Below, in pieces: positions 1-8,930 of a stretch of 64,000 bases of DNA. The notes under the pieces were generated by a model, which was given only the letters and a program-made list of their open reading frames with translations, was not told the DNA's origin and made no database searches. The stretch spans positions 124,001 through 188,000 of the forward strand of contig CAVWXP010000008.1 of NCBI GenBank assembly GCA_963759175.1, in the 5' to 3' direction. The position numbers were made by a program, and so were the translations under genes. Within the stretch, counting starts at the first letter, position 1. Each line of letters opens with the position of its first letter. The DNA is from SZUA-442 sp963759175 (lineage in GTDB: Bacteria > Actinomycetota > Acidimicrobiia > Spongiisociales > UBA5794).

Positions 1-1480
1 GGCCCTTGCTGGGATCTTCCTGACGTCCCTCACCACGGGGCTCCTCGCCCAGCGATCCCTCGACACCGGCCACATCGGTCGCACCGGCAACGGCGCAGCA
101 ATCGTTGCCGTCGGCCTCGCCGTCGCTGCCTTCATGTTCCTGTGGATCCAGGTGGCCCGCATGCCCGCACGCGGTGAGACCGGTCTCGACCTGACGGTGG
201 TCGCAATGCCCGTGGTGGGCCTTGTTGCAGCCGTGACCCTCGTCGTGGTGGTGATGCGAGTCGTGGTGGGCAGGGCGAGGTTCATCGGATCAGGTCTGCC
301 GACGCTTCCCTTCCTGGCGTGGCGTCGTGCGACGACGAACGACCTCGGGAGCCTCCTCATCGTCGGAGCCCTCGCCGTCGGCATCGGATTGGTCGCACTC
401 TCGACGATGCTCGTGGGCTCGCTCGAACGAACGACGGACGTGAAGCTCTCGACCCGGATCGGTGGAGAAACAAGGGCCGAATTGGTCGGCCTGCCCGACG
501 ATGATGCCGTGCTCCCCGGCCTGACGACACTCATCGCGTTCGACCCGGGCCGGATCTCGCCCGACAACCGACCGGCGCGGTTGATCGCCATCGACACGGA
601 CACCTACGCCGACGCGGTCTCCTGGCCAGCCGAGTTCGGGGCGAGCGTGTTCGACGTGGTGGAGCTCCTCGAGAACGCTCCCAGCGAGGGCCTCGCCGTC
701 GTGATGGTCGATGCGATCTCCGGGCCACCGACGGGCACGATCGGTGCCCAACGCCTTCCGTACGAGGTCGTCGGTTCGGTGGCTTCAGCACCTTTGGCGT
801 ACGAGTTCGGCACCACACTGCTCGTGTCAGCTCAGCGGCTGGAGGCCTACGCCCGGCAGCGACTCGCCAACCAGCTCGATGTCGACGTCGGCGATGAGAT
901 GGTCACAAGCCGCTTCCGGTCACCCCTCGTCGGGTATCGCAAGTCGCTCGTCAGCCAGGAGTCCCGGGCGACGATCGAGACATGGATCGACGAGAACGGG
1001 CTGGCGACCCGCTCCATCGAGAGCCGATTCGATCTCGAGAACGGCATCGATATCGTGGCTGCTGCCACCGCCTTCGACTACATGCGAATCCTCGGATGGG
1101 TGGCAGCGGCCTCGGCGATCGCCGCCTTGCTCCTGCATCGCGCATCCGTGCGGTCCGACCGGGCCATCGCGTCGCTGATGGCACGACGAATGGGCCTGTC
1201 GAAGAGCCGGGCCGCACTGGTGTCAGCCATCGAAGTGATCGTGCTGACATCCATCGCCCTCGTCACGGCCCTCGCCGTCGCGCCTGTGATCACCTGGAGG
1301 CTTCTTCCCCGGTTCGACCCGGCCCCGGGCCTCCCTCCTCCCGCGGTCGTGGCCGTCGATCCGTTGGTCCTGGCGGGGTCGTTCATCCTCGCCATCGTGG
1401 CGATCGCCGGATTGGTCTGGCTCCTCGATCTGTCCGCTTCCCGCGAGAGCGAAGGGAGTGTCCTGCGTGCCGTCCAGTGA
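1..1480 (+). CDS. FtsX-like ABC transporter permease, 5' end outside window
   Basis: The reading frame is open from base 2, so the gene begins before the window; about 492 residues are visible. It looks like the C-terminal part of a large MacB/FtsX-type permease: hydrophobic spans occur early (around bases 100-165, 195-265 and 345-420), then an extracytoplasmic stretch of about 220 residues without membrane segments, then three more spans near bases 1085-1130, 1215-1290 and 1365-1425. That three-span/large loop/three-span layout fits a second FtsX domain. It is followed at once by two ABC ATPase genes, so it is probably the membrane subunit of an exporter or a lipoprotein/envelope-stress transporter. 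The substrate cannot be told from sequence. Confidence 0.8.
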   Translation, partial: ALAGIFLTSLTTGLLAQRSLDTGHIGRTGNGAAIVAVGLAVAAFMFLWIQVARMPARGETGLDLTVVAMPVVGLVAAVTLVVVVMRVVVGRARFIGSGLPTLPFLAWRRATTNDLGSLLIVGALAVGIGLVALSTMLVGSLERTTDVKLSTRIGGETRAELVGLPDDDAVLPGLTTLIAFDPGRISPDNRPARLIAIDTDTYADAVSWPAEFGASVFDVVELLENAPSEGLAVVMVDAISGPPTGTIGAQRLPYEVVGSVASAPLAYEFGTTLLVSAQRLEAYARQRLANQLDVDVGDEMVTSRFRSPLVGYRKSLVSQESRATIETWIDENGLATRSIESRFDLENGIDIVAAATAFDYMRILGWVAAASAIAALLLHRASVRSDRAIASLMARRMGLSKSRAALVSAIEVIVLTSIALVTALAVAPVITWRLLPRFDPAPGLPPPAVVAVDPLVLAGSFILAIVAIAGLVWLLDLSASRESEGSVLRAVQ

Positions 1481-2285
1481 CATCCTCATCCGATGCGAGC
1501 ACCTCGTGAAGGTCTACGACTCCCCCACGGGTCGCGTCCAGGCGGTGCGCGGAGTGGACCTCGACATCGAGCGGGCAGTGACGACGGCGGTGGTCGGCCC
1601 GTCGGGGAGTGGCAAGTCCTCGCTCCTGCGGATGATCGCTGCGCTGGATCCCCCGACGGCCGGCATGGTCACGATCGGCGACGAGGATCTCAACGGCATG
1701 AGCGAGGGAAAGCGGGCTCGACGTCGCGGTCGGGTGTTGACACACGTGTACCAACGCCCCCGTGACAATCTCATCGCCCATCTCACAGCTGCCCAGCAGC
1801 TACTGCGTATCGCTCGGCCCCGGACCGATGGACCGGTGATCGTCGACGAGGCCTTGGCTGACTTGGGCCTCGCCCACCGCCGGGACCACGTTCCGTCCAC
1901 CATGTCGGGAGGAGAACAGCAGCGCTTGGCCTTTGCGCGAGCGGTTGTCGCCGGCCACGATCTGGTCATCGCCGACGAACCCACCGCCGAACTCGATGCG
2001 GCCAGTGCACGAGCGGTCCTCGACACGATCGACCTCATTGCGAAACGTGGTATCACGGTGCTCGTTGCGACCCATGACCCGAGGGTGCTGGTGCGTGCGC
2101 GCGAGGTCGTGATGCTACGCGACGGCGCAATCGCCTCGGTGACAGCGGCTGGGTCGGAGATGGCCATCATCGACCGGTCCGGTCGGCTCCAGCTCCCGCC
2201 CGAGGTTCGCGGGAGCTTCCCGGAGCGCAAAGCCCTCCTGTCGTTCGACGCGGAGTCGGGGCGACTGACGGTGGATCCACCATGA
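1467..2285 (+). CDS. ABC transporter ATP-binding protein (LolD/MacB type)
   Basis: This is a 272-residue cytoplasmic ATPase. Walker A GPSGSGKS lies near residues 44-51, the Q-loop glutamine is in VYQRP, the signature is MSGGEQQRLA, Walker B is LVIADEPTAELD and the switch histidine is in ATHD. The family energises FtsX-type permeases. I chose GTG at 1467 because AAGGGAG at 1452-1458 sits 8 bases before it; an earlier GTG at 1458 overlaps that site. The start overlaps the permease stop by 14 bases and the stop overlaps the next ATPase by ATGA, so the three genes are translationally coupled. The C-terminal 40 residues after the ATPase core are not assigned. Confidence 0.88.
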   Translation: MPSSDILIRCEHLVKVYDSPTGRVQAVRGVDLDIERAVTTAVVGPSGSGKSSLLRMIAALDPPTAGMVTIGDEDLNGMSEGKRARRRGRVLTHVYQRPRDNLIAHLTAAQQLLRIARPRTDGPVIVDEALADLGLAHRRDHVPSTMSGGEQQRLAFARAVVAGHDLVIADEPTAELDAASARAVLDTIDLIAKRGITVLVATHDPRVLVRAREVVMLRDGAIASVTAAGSEMAIIDRSGRLQLPPEVRGSFPERKALLSFDAESGRLTVDPP

Positions 2286-2929
2286 CCGATCGAATCACCC
2301 TCGATGCCGTCCACCGATACTTCCGCCTCAAGGCGGAGACCATCCACGCGGTCAACGGCGTCTCACTGAAGGTTCGCAGCGGCGCAGTCACCGGCCTCGT
2401 CGGCCCGTCGGGATCCGGCAAGACGACCCTGATCAACGTCGTCATCGGATGGGAGCAGCCCGACGACGGTTCCGTGGTGAGGGACCCGGGCATGGCGGAC
2501 GACTGGCACAGCATCGCCGTCGTGCCACAGGCGTTGGGTCTCCTCGCCGAGCTGTCGCTGGCTGAGAACATCGGGCTTCCGGCACGGCTCGGCAACGCGG
2601 AGGACCGAACGCCCGCAGCCCTGTTGCTGGCATTCGGCCTCGAAGGCCTGGGCGACCGTATGCCCCACGAGGCGTCGCTTGGCGAACAGCAACGTACCGC
2701 CGTCGCCCGGGCCCTCGCGACCGATCCCCTGGTGCTCGTCGCCGACGAGCCGACGAGCCATCAGGACGAGGCGAATGTCGCCATCGTGGCGCGCATGCTG
2801 CGGCAGGCTGCAGACGACGGCGCGGCGGTTCTGGTCGCCACCCACGACGACCGGCTGCTCGAGATCGCCGATGAGGTCCACTACATGGAGAACGGCTCGA
2901 TCATCGAACCAACCGCCCCGCCGATCTAG
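2282..2929 (+). CDS. ABC transporter ATP-binding protein with degenerate signature
   Basis: This 215-residue ATPase has an intact Walker A (GPSGSGKTT), a Q-loop glutamine in VVPQALG, Walker B VLVADEPTSHQD and an ATHD switch. The ABC signature, however, reads ASLGEQQR instead of LSGGQ, so the second position and the first glycine differ. It overlaps the preceding ATPase by ATGA. Two ATPases beside one permease suggests a heterodimeric motor in which this subunit contributes a weakened composite site, as is known for several asymmetric ABC exporters; that role is inference. The substrate is unknown. Confidence 0.82.
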   Translation: MTDRITLDAVHRYFRLKAETIHAVNGVSLKVRSGAVTGLVGPSGSGKTTLINVVIGWEQPDDGSVVRDPGMADDWHSIAVVPQALGLLAELSLAENIGLPARLGNAEDRTPAALLLAFGLEGLGDRMPHEASLGEQQRTAVARALATDPLVLVADEPTSHQDEANVAIVARMLRQAADDGAAVLVATHDDRLLEIADEVHYMENGSIIEPTAPPI

Positions 2930-2959
2930 AAGAGACTCACACCAGCCCGGTCTGCGACG

Positions 2960-3944
2960 TCACACGGCGTCGACGGCGCTCAGGACCCATGCGAGGCGTT
3001 CTCGGGGGTCCTCGATGCCGATGTGCAGGTTCCATCCGCCTATGCGGTCGCCCGGATCCCACAGCACCCATCGGAGTGTGTCTGCCTCGTCGCCGAGCGC
3101 GGAGGGATCCTCCGGTACGTCATCGTGGCCCAGAGCCTCGAGGAGGACCCACCACGCCGCGGCGCGTCCCGCCGGCGTGCCCCGGCGGCGTCCGTGCCCT
3201 CCGCCGCTGGCACCTGCCCAGGTCGCAGCCGCCATGAAGGTCGCCAGGTCGACGTCGGCCATCCGGACTCGGGATGGACCGAGGGTCCTGATGGCGGCCT
3301 CGACCGTTCCTTCCACCGTCACGACCTCGGCCTTGCCCTGGCTGTCCTCCCACCAGGGCTTCACGAGGTCGAGCAGCACATCGCACAAGGCATCGTCGAG
3401 ATCGGGCCGCGACCGGGACCTCCGGGAGCTCCGTCCATACAAGCGGCGTATCGAACACATCGTCAGGGAACGCCGCGCGGTCCGATCGGTAGTCGGCAAC
3501 GGGGTACGTCGGCTCCCACGGTTGGAGGGCGATGGGGATCTGCAGCACGTGGGAATCGATCGCCGACCCGTGCACTTCCTCACCACGGATCGACCGTTCG
3601 TGGGCAGCCATCGCGCGTAGGGTCGGAGCGTCGATGTGGGGATCGAGGTCGACCCATGTGTGTGTGGATGCAGCGACCTCCCACAACGGTCCGAGGGAGA
3701 ACCTGCCGCCGCCGTCCCTGAGGACGGAGGCGGCGATCGGGGCGGGTGCCTCGAGCGCCAGCCGGTACTCGGCGAACTGGGCGACCGCCCACACCTGCTT
3801 GCCACGCTCAACGGCCTCCTCGCAGCGGTCCCGCAGGTCGATGAGGTCATCCCAGGCCCGTTGACTGCACATGCCGTCCACGAGCCGGATGAGGCCGGCG
3901 AGGTCGGATGCCTCGATGAGGTTCGTGAGGGTGTCGTCGGTCAC
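2960..3944 (-). pseudogene. Hypothetical protein gene broken by one frameshift near 3404
   Basis: I do not recognise the family. From ATG at 3944 the first ~180 residues read in one frame and then turn into Arg-rich non-protein-like sequence; the continuing sensible frame (DLDDALCDVLLDLV onward, with ordinary codon choice) is shifted by one base and ends at TGA 2960-2962. Removing one base of the GGG run at 3404-3406 joins them into a protein of about 327 residues rich in acidic and aliphatic residues, with no signal peptide or membrane segment. It stands between the ABC genes and the Tad operon, convergent to the former. A single indel in a base run suggests sequencing error, but a real recent mutation cannot be excluded. 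Confidence 0.6.
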
Positions 3945-3974
3945 CCGGCGACCCTACTGCGCGTCAGGCACCGA

Positions 3975-4373
3975 TCATCCGATGCGAGGCTCGGCGCACG
4001 ACCGCACATCGATCGTCACCGTCCCGACGCCGACGGCTGCAAGGGCAACCGTGGCGTGCGGTAGTTTGACCCGCACACACACCCGCACGTCGTCGGACTC
4101 CACTTCGAGCTCGGCGTCCGCAGGTGCCAGCGTTCGAGCAACGTCGCTTGCCCGCATCCGGGCATCGACCATCGCAAGAGCCACCTGTCCGTCGTGGAGG
4201 GCTGCAACGTCGACCATCGCTGCCCCGGCTTCCGCTGCGGTGTCCGCGACGATCGCCGTTGCGCGGTAGCCCTGGTGGAGCATGGAGATGTCAACACCGA
4301 GCGCGATGATCACGAATCCGACGAACACCAGCGCAGCCACGAGTGGGAGCATCGAGCCCTCTTCGTCACGCAC
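3975..4373 (-). CDS. TadG-like pilus assembly protein (putative)
   Basis: This 132-residue protein begins with a short charged stretch (MRDEEGS) followed by one hydrophobic helix at about residues 9-28, and then a small extracytoplasmic domain. The form (DEEGSMLPLVAALV) is that of the TadE/TadG N-terminal pseudopilin segment, where an acidic-glycine motif precedes the helix. It is the last gene of the Tad cluster and its start overlaps the previous TadE-like stop by 8 bases. The likely role is a minor pseudopilin or anchoring component of the Flp pilus machine in the membrane. It is much shorter than classical TadG, which carries a von Willebrand domain, so the exact name is uncertain. Confidence 0.65.
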   Translation of the reverse strand: MRDEEGSMLPLVAALVFVGFVIIALGVDISMLHQGYRATAIVADTAAEAGAAMVDVAALHDGQVALAMVDARMRASDVARTLAPADAELEVESDDVRVCVRVKLPHATVALAAVGVGTVTIDVRSCAEPRIG

Positions 4374-4710
4374 CGTCGCTCCGATACGGGCTGATCGGCA
4401 CCACGACCGATTCGGTGATCACCACCGGCAGGACGGTGCCGATCAGTGGGATCACTTCGACCGTGATCGTCGCCGTGGCACGAACGGAGCCTGCCTCGAC
4501 CTCGTAGCCGACCTCGACATCGGCATCGGATGAGGGAAGCTCGGTTCCATGCCGTGCGAACCAGGAGGCGCCATCACTCGCAACAGTCAGGACGCGACCG
4601 TGCGCTTCCGCGAGGCTGGCCGTTGCGACCAGCACGGGAATCACGAGAGCAATGATCGCAAAACCGATCACCACCATCTCGATGGTCGCCACGCCGCGCT
4701 CATGCTTCAC
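4366..4710 (-). CDS. TadE-like pseudopilin
   Basis: This 114-residue protein has the TadE pattern: short basic N-terminus, then HERGVATIEMVVIGFAIIA, that is an RG-x-ATIE motif entering a single hydrophobic helix, then a beta-rich periplasmic or surface domain. In the TadE family this helix is processed by the prepilin peptidase, and the proteins act as minor pseudopilins. The start is GTG at 4710, which overlaps the upstream TadE-like stop as GTGA; an ATG 75 bases earlier would lie deep in the neighbour. It overlaps the downstream gene by 8 bases, so it is co-translated with the rest of the pilus operon. Confidence 0.75.
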   Translation of the reverse strand: MKHERGVATIEMVVIGFAIIALVIPVLVATASLAEAHGRVLTVASDGASWFARHGTELPSSDADVEVGYEVEAGSVRATATITVEVIPLIGTVLPVVITESVVVPISPYRSDGA

Positions 4711-5102
4711 GGCGCAACCACCACGGCCTGGGTGCGTTCGATCGTCATCGTGATCGGCACGAGATCGGGACCGGGAGGCGTCCACCGGTACCGGACGAGG
4801 ACGCGAGCAACGAGGTCGGTTCGATCGCTCTCGAGCGCCTCCACCACCGCACCCGGCACCGTCGCTGCGATCTCATCGGCGAGACGTTGCTCGATGTCCA
4901 CGGTTGCGGGATCGGTCGCGAGGCGTCGCACGGCTGCATCGACCGACGCACCGACCAGCGAACGACTCACGACCAGGAACCCCGTCTGGACGACCAGAAC
5001 CAGCACGACGAAGAACACGACCATGCCGACGAGGCCGTCGATGGTCGACGAGCCATCCTCTAGCCGAAGAAGCCCGTGAACTGGCTCGCGACGTTCGCCC
5101 AG
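4707..5102 (-). CDS. TadE-like pseudopilin, start uncertain
   Basis: The recognisable part begins with EDGSSTIDGLVGMVVFF, matching the TadE entry motif (an acidic residue, G-S-x-T-I-D) followed by a hydrophobic helix of about 20 residues and then a soluble domain of about 85 residues. The motif lies just behind the stop of the Flp pilin gene, so translation must start inside or right at that gene. No ATG, GTG or TTG is available there in frame; CTG at 5102 is the nearest candidate, and ATG at 5024 would remove the motif. The given start is therefore provisional, and an indel near 5060 is another explanation. The stop overlaps the next gene as GTGA. Confidence 0.6.
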   Translation of the reverse strand: MGERREPVHGLLRLEDGSSTIDGLVGMVVFFVVLVLVVQTGFLVVSRSLVGASVDAAVRRLATDPATVDIEQRLADEIAATVPGAVVEALESDRTDLVARVLVRYRWTPPGPDLVPITMTIERTQAVVVAP

Positions 5103-5215
5103 ATGTCGCCCGCCGTCGCTCGTACCTGCGGAAGGAGGACGGCGATCACCAGGATCGCGATCGTGGCAAGACCCAACCATTCGACCGTGGTGGCACCCCG
5201 TTCGTCTCTCAGCAT
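5060..5215 (-). CDS. Flp/Fap-type pilin (51 residues)
   Basis: This is a small gene with an excellent ribosome-binding site (AAAGGAG, 6 bases before ATG 5215). The peptide opens MLRDERGATTVEWLGLA: a short charged leader ending in glycine, then a glutamate at position 5 after the G, then one hydrophobic helix of about 20 residues and a short tail ending FTGFFG. This is the class IVb (Flp) prepilin layout, with cleavage expected after the glycine of ERG and W where most Flps have Y or F. It sits between tadC and the TadE-like genes, the normal place for the major pilin. The gap before it (5216-5311) gives it the only substantial leader inside the operon. Confidence 0.82.
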   Translation of the reverse strand: MLRDERGATTVEWLGLATIAILVIAVLLPQVRATAGDIWANVASQFTGFFG

Positions 5216-5311
5216 GTGTTGCTCCTTTCGGATCGGCGCCCGACGATCGTCGGGCGGCGTTGGTGTGCCCAGTGGACTTCTCCTGAACGATGCAGCGGCG
5301 GTGGTGGCCCG

Positions 5312-6091
5312 TCACGGCGTCCCTGCCAGGACCCGGAGACCCATGAGGGTCGGATAGAGCAGGAATACGAGTGCGGTCGGCACCATCAGCATGAGGACGG
5401 GGCCGTAGGTGGCGACCATGCGGCGGCCGCTCTCCGCGGTGAGGTCGCGTTCGGCCTCGGAACGGAGGTCCGAGGCGAGTTCGATCAAGGCATCGGCCAG
5501 CCGTCCCCCGGAGACGTGTGCGTGGGCGAGGAGCTCATAGAGGCGCCGACCGTCCTCATGCGCGGCAGTGGCGGCAGCCGTCATGAGCGACTCAGCGAGG
5601 CCCATCTCGACACCGTCGTCGACGCGAGCGAGCACTGCGACGAGCTCCTCCGATCCCACTCCGTCGGTCAACTCGATCACGTGGAGGATCGCCGACGAGA
5701 CGGACTCGCCGGACACCACCTGGAGCGCGAGCGCATCCGCAAGGACCGGGACCTCGAGCCGGAAGGACCGCGAGCGGCGCTCACGTGCATTGGTGCGCCG
5801 CACGGAGAACACGAGCCATCCGCCGGCGCCACCCAACAGCCCGAGGAGGATCGGCGGTCGCTCGACACCGCCCGACAACAGGTCGCCCTGGGCGATCAGC
5901 AATCCGACGATCACGCCAGCGACGACCCACGGCACCCACGACACGTCGGGCGTCCGGCGTGGTTCCGACCGATCGTCGTCTCCATCGGGCAGAAGGTATC
6001 GACCGACCACGGACCCGACATCGGGTGGACGGAACGACGACACGACGAGCACCACCGACGCTCCAGCGAGGAGGGACGCGACGAACCTCAT
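5312..6091 (-). CDS. tadC: TadC, type II secretion F-domain membrane protein
   Basis: This 259-residue integral membrane protein has a T2SSF core: two N-terminal helices, a cytoplasmic helical domain containing LADALALQVVSGESVSSAI, a conserved GGRLADALIELA segment and C-terminal helices ending LVFLLYPTLMGLRVLAGTP. TadC pairs with TadB to form the inner-membrane platform that couples the TadA ATPase to pilin extraction. Start ATG 6091 overlaps the TadB stop as ATGA; an in-frame start 54 bases earlier would reach into tadB. Its immediate 3' neighbour is the Flp pilin. Confidence 0.88.
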   Translation of the reverse strand: MRFVASLLAGASVVLVVSSFRPPDVGSVVGRYLLPDGDDDRSEPRRTPDVSWVPWVVAGVIVGLLIAQGDLLSGGVERPPILLGLLGGAGGWLVFSVRRTNARERRSRSFRLEVPVLADALALQVVSGESVSSAILHVIELTDGVGSEELVAVLARVDDGVEMGLAESLMTAAATAAHEDGRRLYELLAHAHVSGGRLADALIELASDLRSEAERDLTAESGRRMVATYGPVLMLMVPTALVFLLYPTLMGLRVLAGTP

Positions 6092-6892
6092 CGGAACACT
6101 CCGGACGGTTGGGACAATCGGGCCGTCCGCATGGCGAGCAACCACCCAGCTCCGGTCGCCACCCCGCCCGCACAGATCACGGCGACCCCCTGCGGCTCGG
6201 TGAAGGAGGTAGCGGCCTGGGGATTGGTGATCACCATCAGCATCAACATCACCCAGGGGGCGACGAGAGCCACGTTCACGGTGAGGCGCTGCTCGGTCAT
6301 CGCTGCGTCGTGCGCACGCTGGACGCGGATCTCGTCCGCTACCGACCGGGCAAGGATCCCGACGATCGCACCGACCCTTGTTCCCCCGGATGCGTGGGCG
6401 ACATCGAGGGTCACGAGGATGCGGTCGGTCGTCGGATCATCGACCTCGGATCGGATACGCGCGACGGTCGCCGAGAATCCGTCGCCGAAGGTGGTGCCCG
6501 TGCGGATCGTGCTCGCCATCGTCGCGAAGTCGTCACCGGCGCGATCGAGGGCGTCCACCAGAGCATCCACCAGGGTCGATCCCCCCGAAAGGGACGACCG
6601 GACCTGGGTCAGGATGTGCGGCCACCTACCGAGGCGCTCATGTCGAAGCTTCCGTGCCCGGCGACGTTCCATGGCGACCGGCACCGTCGCTCCGAGACAT
6701 CCGGCCGCAACGGCTACCGCGGGCACGCCGGACATGCCCAGAGCGAGCACGAAACCGACGATGAACCCGGAGATCAGGAACACCACCAGCCGTACGTCCA
6801 CCCGCGGGCGCGACACGTCGACGTGAGGGAGCGCACCGGTGAGCGAGGATCCACGCCGCTGCGGCTGCAACGATCACGGCAGCGCCCCTCAT
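6088..6892 (-). CDS. tadB: TadB, type II secretion F-domain protein, interrupted by a 1-base shift
   Basis: ATG 6892 overlaps the TadA stop as ATGA and opens a credible membrane helix (MRGAAVIVAAAAAWILAH). After about 30 residues the frame must shift by one base to continue into RLVVFLISGFIVGFVLALG and the T2SSF domain (SSLSGGSTLVDALVDALDRA, then AHASGGTRVGAIVGILA). Deleting one C of the run at 6801-6803 gives a seamless 267-residue TadB with three N-terminal and two C-terminal helices. Without repair, only an internal TTG at 6870 or GTG further down could start the body and the first helix would be lost. The protein forms the assembly platform with TadC. Confidence 0.8.
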
Positions 6893-7890
6893 CGGAGGTG
6901 CCCCTGCTGCGTCGAACGGCCGCGGTCGGCGAGGTGGTCGCTCCCCCAGTGGAAGAGGCGTTCCGTGGTGAAGACGTCCTCGTCCTGCTGACCGTGCACC
7001 GCGAGGATCTCCTCGACGCGCCGTTGGGTACCGACGCGGCGAAGGAACACGACGAGGTCGATGACCGATGACACCGCACGCCGCAGATATCCCACCGACA
7101 CGTTGTCGCCTGCGAGCATGCCGTAGGAGACGAGCTTCTCGAGGGCGTCGCGGCCGGAGTTGGCGTGGATCGTCGCCATGCCGCTGCAGCCGGCGTTGAG
7201 TGCCATGAGCAGGTCGAGGGCCTCGGGACCGCGAACCTCGCCAACGACGATGCGGTCCGGACGTTGCCGAAGCGATTCGCGCACGAGGTCGCGCAGTGTG
7301 ATCTCGGCGCCACCGTCGAGTCCGGTGTCGCGGGTCTGCATCTGGGTCATGTCCGGGAGATCGACGCCGATCTCGAAGACCTCCTCGCAGGTGACGACGC
7401 GTAGGGACGGATCGACCTCGCGCAGGAGGGCGTTGACGAGGGTGGTCTTACCCGCTCCGGGAGCTCCCGCGACAAGCACGGTCTTGTCAGCCGACACGGC
7501 CACGCGCAGGATGTCCGCGGCTCTCGACGGCATCGATCCGCGTTCTACGAGGCCACTCAGGTCGGCGGCCGTGATGACGAATCGGCGGATCTGGATGTTC
7601 ATGCGGTCGGGATGGGTGACGGGCGGTCCGGTGATGTGGACACGTGATCCGTTCGGCAGCTGTGCCGACACGATGGGGTTGGCGAGATCCACCCGCCTTC
7701 CCGTGCCCTGGAGCAGTTGATCCGCCAAGGTGCGTACGTCGCCAGCCGAGACGACAACGTTCGCCAATTCCTTGACGCCGTTGCGCACGACGAAGGTCCG
7801 GTGCCCACCGATGATGATGATCTCCTCCACGGTGTCATCGGTGAGGAGCCCGGCTATGTGTCCGTATCTCTCGGGCGCGGCAACGGTCAT
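6889..7890 (-). CDS. tadA: TadA/CpaF-type pilus assembly ATPase
   Basis: This 333-residue VirB11/PulE-family hexameric ATPase powers Flp pilus assembly on the cytoplasmic side. Walker A is GAPGAGKTT at residues 142-150; an acidic Asp-box region lies in VVTCEEVFEIGVDLP; Walker B is in RIVVGEVRGPEALD; the His-box is TIHANSG. The N-terminal domain (about 1-100) includes the RVHITGPP segment typical of CpaF. Start ATG 7890 makes the usual ATGA overlap with tadZ, and a longer frame upstream is non-coding looking. All catalytic features are present, so the motor should be active. Confidence 0.93.
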   Translation of the reverse strand: MTVAAPERYGHIAGLLTDDTVEEIIIIGGHRTFVVRNGVKELANVVVSAGDVRTLADQLLQGTGRRVDLANPIVSAQLPNGSRVHITGPPVTHPDRMNIQIRRFVITAADLSGLVERGSMPSRAADILRVAVSADKTVLVAGAPGAGKTTLVNALLREVDPSLRVVTCEEVFEIGVDLPDMTQMQTRDTGLDGGAEITLRDLVRESLRQRPDRIVVGEVRGPEALDLLMALNAGCSGMATIHANSGRDALEKLVSYGMLAGDNVSVGYLRRAVSSVIDLVVFLRRVGTQRRVEEILAVHGQQDEDVFTTERLFHWGSDHLADRGRSTQQGHLR

Positions 7891-8930
7891 AGCGGCTCCC
7901 CCAGTCGTGCTACGGCACGCGAGAATCGCCGCTCGGGGGCGCTCGCTGAACACGCCGCCCGCCGGACGCGGGGGCGGTCGGCCACGACAACCGCGGGTTC
8001 GAGTCCCGTCCAGGTGCGGACGGCCTCGATCGATTGGGCACGGGTGGCAGGTGTCACCCGGTTGAGCACCAGAGCAGGAGCGGGGCCGATCCACTGCTCG
8101 ACGAGCCTCGCGGCCCGAACGATGCCCAGCGCCGAGGCATCAACGACGAGGATCGCCTCATCGACGGACTCGAGGTGGTCGAGTGCGCTCGCCGACGCTC
8201 CGAGGTCGGCGACACCGAGGTCCCACCGTGTCGGGAGGTACCGGAGCACTTCGCCGACGAGGCGCGGCGCCAGGGTGATGTCGTCGGTTCGATGGGAACC
8301 GACGATCACGTCGAGACCATGGCTCACATGGATGTGGTTGCCGTCGATGACACCCTCGCTGCGGATGTGGTCGGCGGCATCGGACAGATCCGGCCGCGGG
8401 CGCAATCCGAGTCTCACGGCGATCGATGGTGCCTCGAGGTCCGCATCGACGAGGACCGTCGCACGATCGGACGAGTGGGCCATGGCATACGAGATCGCCA
8501 CCTCCGTGCAACCCGGTGCTCCTCGGGCACCGATGACGCCCACGACGGAACCTCGGCGCTCCGATGTCGTCCTGATGGCGTGGGGTGCGGCGAACCGGAT
8601 CGCCTGGACGAGGGCGGCCACGTCCGTGGATTCAGGAACCACCTCGTCGACCCCACCGAGGACGAGGAGCTGGTGGGCCGGTCGATCGCCGTCCGGGACC
8701 ACGCCGACGATCCCGACGCCACGTGACCGCCAGGACGCCAATGCTGCCGGTGTCACCCATGACACCTCACCGCCGACGACGATGACGTCGACGTCGTCGA
8801 TGTGGCGTTCGATGTCCTGGGGTTGGAACGCCCGCACGACCACCCGGATCCCTGCATTGGTGCGGGCATGGGTGACGAGCCCGGGTTCCCACTCGCGTGC
8901 CGACAGCACGGTTGCGACGGCGATGGTCAT
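7887..8930 (-). CDS. tadZ: TadZ/CpaE-like MinD-family protein with altered Walker A
   Basis: This 347-residue protein has a receiver-like N-terminal half (beta-strands DVIVVGG, GVIGV-like segments, about 1-115) and a MinD/ParA-like C-terminal half. CpaE/TadZ places the Tad machine at a cell position. The deviant Walker A that should read K-G-G-x-G-K-T is GARGAPGCTE here, lacking both lysines, while the following VLVDADLEAPS strand and the VADLGAS Walker B-like strand are kept. Divergent P-loops are known in actinobacterial homologues. It may bind nucleotide weakly or not at all. It overlaps cpaB and tadA by ATGA on each side. Confidence 0.82.
   Translation of the reverse strand: MTIAVATVLSAREWEPGLVTHARTNAGIRVVVRAFQPQDIERHIDDVDVIVVGGEVSWVTPAALASWRSRGVGIVGVVPDGDRPAHQLLVLGGVDEVVPESTDVAALVQAIRFAAPHAIRTTSERRGSVVGVIGARGAPGCTEVAISYAMAHSSDRATVLVDADLEAPSIAVRLGLRPRPDLSDAADHIRSEGVIDGNHIHVSHGLDVIVGSHRTDDITLAPRLVGEVLRYLPTRWDLGVADLGASASALDHLESVDEAILVVDASALGIVRAARLVEQWIGPAPALVLNRVTPATRAQSIEAVRTWTGLEPAVVVADRPRVRRAACSASAPERRFSRAVARLGEPL

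Noticed and set aside
4904..6826. A 640-residue plus-strand open frame over the Tad genes
   Set aside because: Rich in R, H, T and P without domains; antisense to tadB, tadC and the pilin.
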